Shown here piece after piece: positions 11,068-20,000 of a DNA stretch of 64,000 bases. This stretch comes from Sorex araneus (Eukaryota; Chordata; Mammalia; Eulipotyphla; Soricidae), in NCBI RefSeq assembly GCF_027595985.1, contig NC_073304.1, positions 217,560,000-217,623,999 on the forward strand. The letters are read 5' to 3'. The notes under the pieces were generated by a model. That model saw only the letters and a list, made by a program, of their open reading frames with translations. It was not told the origin of the DNA and searched no databases. Within the stretch, counting starts at the first letter, position 1, and every line of letters starts with the position of its first letter. A program made the translations under genes and the position numbers.

Positions 11068-13994
11068 TCAAGAGCATATTTTTACCAGATAAGTAGGATT
11101 GGTATAAATTACCCAAAGAACATAGATATCAGTAAAACAAGAAGGAAACTAATTTTTTGTGTAGTTTGGCTGGACACATATTTCCTTTTTATTTTTTGGG
11201 TGTTTGTTTTTTTTTGTGTGTGTGTGTGGCTCACGGACTCGGTGGTACTTGGGGGGCCATGCAGTGTGTGGGGATGGAACCCAGGCTTCTACATGCAAAC
11301 ACATGCTCATGTCCTTTGAGTCATCTACCACACTCGTTTTGTTTGTTTTTTGGGCCACACCTGGCAATACTCAGAGGTTACTCCTGGCTCTGTACGCAAA
11401 AATTATTCTTGGTGGTACTTGCGGGGGCCACACGGGGTGCTGGAGATGGAACCCAGGTCATCTGTGTGCAAAGCAAGTGCCCAACCCACTGGATTATCAC
11501 TCTGGCCCTAAAACCAGAAAATTCTTATTGAGACTTAGGAGGATGTGAGAGGAAAGACTAGAAGTACATAGAAGTACATGTTTAAGGGAGACAGAAAACC
11601 TTTTTTTTTTTTTTAATCTTTCTTTCTTTTTAAGGACTGGAGCGATAGCACAGCAGGTAGGGCCCTTGCCTTGCACGCGGCCGACCTGGGTTTGAGTCCT
11701 TTGTCCCTCTCAGAGAGCCCGGCAAGCTACTGAGAGTATCCCGCCCGCACGGCAGAGCCTGGCAAGCTACCCGTGGTGTATTCGATATGCCAGAAACAGT
11801 TACAAGTCTCACAATGGAGATGTTACTGGTGCCCGCTCGAGCAAATCAATGAACAACGGGACAACAGTGCCACAGTGCTTTCTTTTTAAATGCTTGTGTT
11901 TAAAAGTCAGTTGTAGAAACTAGAAGATTAGTACAATGATCAGAGCTCATGCCTAACATGTGCCAACCGGGGTCTGATTTATGGCACCACGTGGTTCCCT
12001 GAGCGTTGCCAAGTACAACCCTGAGCACGGCCGGGGTGGCCTGATGACTCATGACACCGAAAGGTCCGAGCAGCACCGAATCCTTAAGTCCTTGCATTGA
12101 ACTACTGGCCCTGGTGGTGGGGCCCCACTGGTGAAGCCTCTGAGTCTCTTGAGCACTGCTTGGCAGGTATTCCCCACCCCAAGGCCCCAAAGGTGTCAGC
12201 TGGCTAGATGACTAGAGGTGTGGCTTAAGCACACGCTTTGCATATTCAAGGGTCTGGGTTTGATGTCTGGCACGACAGTCCCCTGAGCACTGCCAGGTAG
12301 GCCCACGTGCATTGACTGATTTTTTTTCAAAGTCATCGGGCCAAATTCTCCCACATTCAGCAGTTGGTTCTCATGAGCTAAAGTAAGCAGATTTCAGAAG
12401 ACCACTGAATCCATGTGGCCAGCCGCCAGCCGCCAGCCACTGTCCACCACCCACCGTCATCCCTCTGGCCCTTGCAGCGTGTTTCCGCCCCACCCCTCCT
12501 CCACAGCCCTCCTGAAGGCCCCTTTATCTCCTCCCTCACCTGCGTGTTGCCACAGTCTCCGCTCTCCGGCTGGAGCTTAGGGCTTGGCGTCCCTCTTAAG
12601 ATAGCATCAGAAAGGTCTTTCCAACTTGACATCATGCTCCTGTCCCCCAAACAGTCACAGGGCCCCCACTGCCTACGAGGCAGATGCAAAATTGCCTCGA
12701 CATCCTCACATGGCCTTCAGGGTGCCTTCTGCCCTGTCCTCTGCTTAGCCTTCCCATCGCCGGGGCCCCTCCTGGCCAACACCCCCCACACACACGCCCC
12801 CAGCACTCCTGGCCAAACCTGCCTCCCCCTCCCCTTCCCTAGGCTCCTATATACTCCCACCTTTCTGCTGTCACCTGTGTGGGGCCCACTCACAGTGACA
12901 GCTTCCCAGTTCTCCTTTGGGGGGCGGGCATCCTCCCTCCTGTACCCCGCCACCCCCAGCCCGGCAGCACGCTCTTTGTGCCTATGCTCTTACCTAACGC
13001 TTCCTGCCTGGTGTGAGAAGCCGCTGCGCGCATGTCTGCCTCCTTCCCAGTCTCTGAAGTCTCGTCAGCACATTTCAGCAAACAGCTGATGCCCTACACC
13101 TGCCATGTGCCAAGCACTGTGTTCATCTTGCAAGATAGAAAACCGGGGCCGGACTGTTAGTACAGCGGGTGGGGCGCTTGCCTCGCACACAGCCAACTTG
13201 GGTTCGATTCCCACCACCCCAGATGGTCTTCTTAGTCTGCCAGGAGTGATCTCTGTGTGCAGAGCCAAGACGAAGCCCTGAGTAATGCCAGGTGTGGCCC
13301 CAGCACCCACACCCACCCACCTACCCCACCCCCTGCCAAAAAAACCCTAGTAGGTAGTACAACGGGTAAGGCACTTGCCTTGCAAATGGCTGACCCAGGT
13401 TTTATCCCAGGTACTACATACCCAAGTGGGACCAGGAGGGATTCACTGAGCACAGAGTCAGGAGTAAGCCCTGGGTCAGAGAGATAGTACAATTTGTGGG
13501 ACGCTTGCCTTGCATGCAGCTGACCTGGGTTGGATCCCCAGGATCCCCCAGCACACCAGGAATAATCCCTGAGCGCAGAACCAGGAGTAAGCTCTGAACA
13601 ATGCTGGGTGTGATCCCCCACTCAAAAAAAAAAAAAAAGGAAAAGAAAAGAAACTCAGGGCTGGAGCAATAGCACAGCAGGTAGGGCATTTGCCTTGCAC
13701 TCGGCCAACCCAGGTTCAAGTCCCGACATCCCATATGGTCCCCTGAGCACTGCCAGGAGTAATTCCTGAGTGTAGAGCCAGGAGTAACCCTGTGCATCGC
13801 CGGGTGTGACCCAAAAAAAAGCAAAAGAAAAGAAAAGAAAAGAAACTCAGTAAGAATTCAGAACGGGCCAGAGAGATAGGACAGCCGGTAGGGCTCTTGC
13901 CTTGGCATCCCATATGGTCCCCTGAGCCCACCAGTAGTGAAGTCTGAGTGCAAAGTCAGGAGTAACCCCTGAGGACTGCCAAGTGTGGCCCCCT

Positions 13995-14038
<44 letters not shown>

Positions 14039-17000
14039 CACACCCAGTCCTCCAGAGCTCTCAGTCTTATAGATGAGATGCAAATACAAACATTAACTCC
14101 TGCAGTTAAGTTATTTATTCATTTATACTAGTTGAGGCAAAAAAAAAAAAAGACCCTTTTGTTGGTGGGGTGAATGTAAGAGGCATTCAAGGAAGAGGTG
14201 GCACTTCATCTGGGTGACTTGGACAGTTGTCCCGTTGGTCACTGTCCTCTCTTCTGATCCCCTTCCGTATTCCCTCCACCCGGTCCAAGTGCCTTGGACC
14301 CAGTCCCGGTGTCCTTGCTGTCGCCTGCCTGCCTGGTACACCCAGGCCTGGCTGTGCTTCCTGATGCTCCGTGTGCCCCTGCCAGGACCCCAGAGGAGAG
14401 CCAGCCGCCCAGCAAGCAGGTGAAGCCCCTCTTCCGCCATTTCCGCCGGATAGACTCGTGCCTGCAGACTCGAGTGGCCTTCCGGGGCTCCGATGAGAGT
14501 GAGTGCTGGCCTTGGTGGGGCGGAGCCAGCGAGGGGCTCAGGGGAGGTCGGGCCCAGGGGAGGTAGAACGGGGCCATCCTAGTGGGATATGGGGGGCTGA
14601 GGGATGCCGGGGTGCCCAGAGGGGACTGTCCAGCACCGTGCTCTGCCGTCGATGAAAAACCTCCTTTCTGTCTCCGTGCAGTCTTCTGTCGGGTCTACAT
14701 GCCCGACCACTCCTACGTCACCATCCGCAGCCGCCTCTCGGCCTCTGTGCAGGACATCCTGGGCTCCGTGTCCGAGAAACTGCAGTACTCGGAGGAGCCA
14801 GCGGGCCGAGAGGAGTCCCTCATCCTGGTGGCCGTGGCCTCCTCCGGAGGTGAGCGCAGGGCTGGAGTCGGGGCAGGGCAGGAGAGGAAGAGCCTCACAA
14901 GCCTTGGGGCAAAGGTCAGGACTGAATTCTAGATCTTGGCCAGAACTACAGGTCCAGCTTCTTGAAGCATGTCCCAGGATGACCACTGCCAAGTGTCACC
15001 TGGGAACTTGTTAAAAATGATGCTCATAGGGGCCGGAGCAATAGTACAGCGGGGAGGGCATTTGCATTGCATGTGGCTGACCCGGGTTTGTTCTCCAGCA
15101 TCCCATATGGTCCCCTGAGCACTGCCAGGAGAAATTCTCCTGAGTGCCGAGCCAGGAGTAACCTCCGAGTATCACTGGGTGTGACCCACAAAGCTAAAAT
15201 AAATGAATAAATAACAATGATTGTAGGCTGGAGAGATTGTAGAGTGGGGAGGACATTTATCTTGTACGCACCTGTCCAGGGTTTGGTTCCTGGCACCCCA
15301 GATGGTCTCCCCAGTCCTGCCAGGAGTGATTTCCGAGCACAGAGTGAGGAGGAAGCCCTGAGCACGACTGGGTGTGTACCCAGAACAAACAAAAGAGCTT
15401 TATTTCTGGGGCTGGAGAACTCCCTCAGTGTATATGGGGCTGAGTACACGCCTCTGTGTATCCCCCTCAGGCTTTGCATGTGGGAAGTCAGGGCTGATTC
15501 CTGAAGCCCTGAGCACAGCGCTGGGAGTCGGGAATGACCCCCCAAAACAAAGTATTTCTGGATCAGGGAGATAGCCCAAAGGGCTAGAGAGTATGCTTTA
15601 CACTCGAGAATTCTGGATCCGTTCCACAGCACTGAATGGTGCCCTCAACAGCCCTGGGGGTACCCCCCCCAGCACTGACGGGTGTGGCAGCCCAAAATTA
15701 ATACAAAAAATAAATCCCAAACCCAAATCAAACAAACCAGCATTTTATCTGAGCTCACTCCAGAACTGTGAATCAAAATGTGCATTTCATTCTTTTTTGT
15801 ATTGAAAAAATCTGGGGGGAAGCCTGGAGTGATGGTACAGCAGAAAGGCACAGCTCACCCAGGCTCAATTCCCATCATCCTGTATAGTCCTCTGAGCCTG
15901 TCAGGAGTGATATCTGAGCACACAGCCAGGAGTAAGCTCTGAGCACCGCTGGGTGTGACTAAAAATCTGAAAATAAATAAAGAGGTTAGAAGGCCAGGAC
16001 ATTTGCTCTCCTCGTAGAATCCCTGGGTTCTACCCTTGCCACTGTCTCCTTCCCCAAGCTCTATCCCAAAACAAATTAAAATGAAGTGATGAAAATCATG
16101 AATTTACAAATTCATGAGAGATTATAAGTGACATAAATTCTAATACTTAAAAATTTCAGACAATGGGGCTGGAGCAATAGCACCACCGCGGGGAGGGCGT
16201 TTGCCTTGTATGTGGCTGACCCGGGTTCGATTCCCAGCATCCCATATGCTCCCCTGAGAACCACCAGGAGTAATTCCTGAGTGCAAAGCCAGGAGTAGCC
16301 CCTGTGCATCACCAGGTGTGACCCAAAAAGAAAAAAAAAATTCAGACAAACACAGCATGAACTGGTGGGAAGCTGAGCCCCCATTAGTCTAGAACAGAGA
16401 TTCCCAAACTTGGGTCAGAGAGGTAGTGCAGCAGGTAAGGCGGTTGCCCTGCCTGTGACTGACCTAGGTTCAATCCTGGGCATTCCAGGTGGGTCCCCTG
16501 AGCAATGTGATCTGTGAGCACAGAGCCGGGAGTAAGTTCTGAGTACAGCTGAGTGTGGCTCTCAAACCAACAACAACAGCAACAAAATACAGAGATTCCC
16601 AAACATGTTTCGGCTTCCTATACCTTTTTTTAAAAAAAATTTTAAAAAAATCAGGGGCTGGAGTGATAGCAAAGCAGGTAGGGCATTTGCTTTATACACG
16701 GCCGACCTGGGTTCGATTCCCAGCATCCCATATGGTCCCCCGAGCACTGCCAGGAGTAATTCCTGAGTGCATGAGCCAGGAGTAACCCCTGAGCATCACC
16801 GGGTGTGACCCCTCCCCCGCCCAAAATTAATTAATCAGCAGCTTCCTGAATATCTACCTTTTTTGCTTTGTTTTGTTCTTGCACCATACAACAGTGCTCA
16901 GGGGCCCTTCCTGGCTCCCCCCCATCCTGGAGGTGCTGGGGGACCAAGTGGTGCCAGCGATTAACACACCCCTCACCCTGCCTCTTGTGTGCAAAGCAGG

Positions 17001-20000
17001 AGACCAGCCCTTGAGCTCTCTTTCCAGCCCCTGGCAGTCTGCCTTCTTCCAGCCAACAAGAGAGTGCTTAGCAATTGCCCTGAGGATGCTACAGCCCCCC
17101 TGGTCCTTTCCGGCACTCTCGAAGGAAAAGGCTGGTCTAAAACATGTGGGTTGGGAGTTTGTGGGACCCCTGAGGGGCGGGGTGTCTCTGTGGCAGTGGG
17201 GGCAGCCCTGCTTTCCCCTGCAGAGAAGGTCCTCCTGCAGCCCACCGAGGACTGTGTCTTCACCACGCTCGGCATCAACAGCCACCTGTTTGCCTGCACC
17301 CGGGCCAGCTACGAGGCCCTGGTAAGAGCTCCTTCGTGCAGCCGCGGCTGGGCACAGGGAGGGGTGGGAGCAGAAACTTCTAGAGTGGCGCTTAGCCCCT
17401 GTGTCCTTCCAGGTGCCCCTCCCTGAGGAGATTCAGGTCTCTCCAGGGGACACAGAGATCCACCGAGTCGAGCCAGAGGACGTTGCCAACCACCTTACTG
17501 CCTTCCACTGGGAGCTGTTCAGATGTGTGCACGAGGTGGGCACTGGGGCTGGGAGGGGGGTTGTGCAGGGGACACTGCAGAAAGATGTGGCATGTGGAGG
17601 GGCACTGGTGCTAAGAACCCGGGCTCACCTGGAAGCCGCCACCCTCTGAAATTGAAGGTGCAGAGGGTGCCCCGCTAGGGGAAGATTCAGGTGCTGCTAC
17701 CACTAAGCCTGACCCATTTCGGGCACTCTTATATTTATTTGTGTATTCTTTTGGGAGGTCACACACCCAGTAGTGGGCTCAGGGTTTACTCCTGGCTCTG
17801 TGCTCAGGGAATCATTTCTGGTGGGCCTGAGACCATATGGAGTGTGCCGGGAATCGAGCCTGGGTTGGTTGGCCAGTGCCTTACCCGTTGAACTCTCTCT
17901 CTGGCCCCAGTGCAGTCTTTTAGAAATAGCTGCCGGGGTGGCGGTGGCTCCGGGGCCCTCTCTATGGAGCTGGGCTGGGCACAGGCTTTGTACGCAGAAG
18001 GCTTGGAGTCCATCCATCGTACTGCATGTTCCCCTGAGCTCCCCTAGGAATGGCCGCCTGTGTGTGTGTGCGTGCGTGTGTGTGTGTGTGTGTGTGTGTT
18101 TGTGTGTGTGAGAGAGAGCTTTATATGGCTGCGTGCAAGGCAAGCCCCTTGCCCCCTGCAGTATCTCCGTGGCCCGTCTATAACCACTTTTAGGACCAAC
18201 GATGTGGCTCAGGGTAGAGCACATTCCTTGCATATGTGAGGCCCTGGGTTCCAGCCGGAAGAGCTGAAAAACAAAATTAAAAAAAAAAAAAAAAGAAATC
18301 TACTCAAAATAAGGCAGTGCCAATCCCGGCTGTCAGATGGCTGTGGTGCGGATTAGTCAGCCTTTGCAAATGCCTCAATAGCTGGTAGAATATTGATGTC
18401 GCTTCTCTCTCCGTCCCCCTCTTCTGCTGCATTCTGTCTTCCCCACCCCCCGTTTTTAATTTTTCTTTTGCTTTCCTGTCCCCCCCTTCCCCGTTTTTAA
18501 ATTTTTTTTCTTTTGCTCTCCTGTCCCCCTCCCTCCCTCCCCCCATTCCCGGCTCTCCCGCCCCCGCCCTCCCGCCTGGCCCTGCGTGTCCCCCGCGCCC
18601 CCCCGCGCTGGCTGTCCCCCGGGGGCGCAGCTGGAGTTCGTGGACTACGTGTTCCACGGGGAGCGCGGGCGCCGCGAGACCGCCAACCTGGAGCTGCTGC
18701 TGCAGCGCTGCAGCGAGGTCACGCACTGGGTGGCCACCGAGGTGCTGCTCTGCGAGGCCCCGGGCAAGCGCGCGCAGCTGCTGAAGAAGTTCATCAAGAT
18801 CGCGGCCATGTGAGTGCGGCCCGCCCGGAGGAGGGGGCGGCGGGCGGCGGCGGCCACGGCCACGGCCACGCGCGCGCGGCTCACCCGCCTCCCGCCCCCG
18901 CAGCTGCAAGCAGAACCAAGACCTGCTGTCCTTCTACGCCGTGGTCATGGGGCTGGACAACGCCGCCGTTGGCCGCCTGCGGCTCACCTGGGAGGTGAGT
19001 CCGGTTGCTCGACGATCTCGCAGGCAGCAGCGGGGCTAGCCCGCCGCCGCCGCCGCCGCCTCCAGGTGCCCGCCAGGTGTGCCCCCGCCGGGGCTTCCAG
19101 GTGGCAGGAGGCGCCCTCTTTTGGCACTGTCCTGGACTTCCCCAGGCCCATTCATTCTGCCAGGCGAATTCTAAACCCCCAGGACCCCGTCACCACCCTG
19201 CTGGCCAGCCTCTTCGGGCTCCCTGCAAAACTCAGGCCCTCCCCCCACCTGCTGTGGATTGGTCCAAAACCCTCCCCGGAAACCCAAGGAGCCCCACTCC
19301 GACATTCCTTCTCCTTCCTTCTCCCGCAGAAGCTGCCAGGGAAATTCAAGAACTTGTTCCGCAAATTTGAGAACCTGACGGTGAGTGGGTTTGGCTCTTG
19401 GCACCCACCGGCCTGGGCCAGCAACTCAGTGGCCAAAGACCTTCTTCCTTCGGAGCGTTTTTTTTTCTTTTTTTTTTCTTTTTGGGTCACACCCGGCGAT
19501 GCACAGGGGTTACTCCTGGCTCTACACTCAGGAATTACTCCTGGTGGTGCCCAGGGGACCATATGGGATGCTGGGAATCGAACCTGGGTTGAACACGTGC
19601 AAGGCAAAATGCCCTACTCACTGTGTCATCGCTCCAACCCCTGGAGCATTTTTTGTGCCCCCAGTTCCCTCCCTGCCCCTCCCCTCACCACCACCAGGAG
19701 GCGGGGGGTGGGGGGGTGGGGGGGAAGGATTGCTGCCCCGTTTACCTGGAGGAAAGAGGAGAGCTGCCCAGCCCAGCCCCCCTGCTATGTGATGCCCGTT
19801 TGACAGGGGCTCTGGGTAGGGTGCAGGGAGTGTGGGGGTTGGAGAATTGCGGGGGGCGGGGGGGACACCGGGCCTAGCAGTGCCCTTCTCCCCAGGACCC
19901 CTGCAGGAACCACAAGAGCTACCGAGAGATCATCTCCAAGATGCAGCCTCCCGTCATTCCTTTCGTGCCGCTGATCCTCAAAGGTGAGGCCCCTCTGCAG

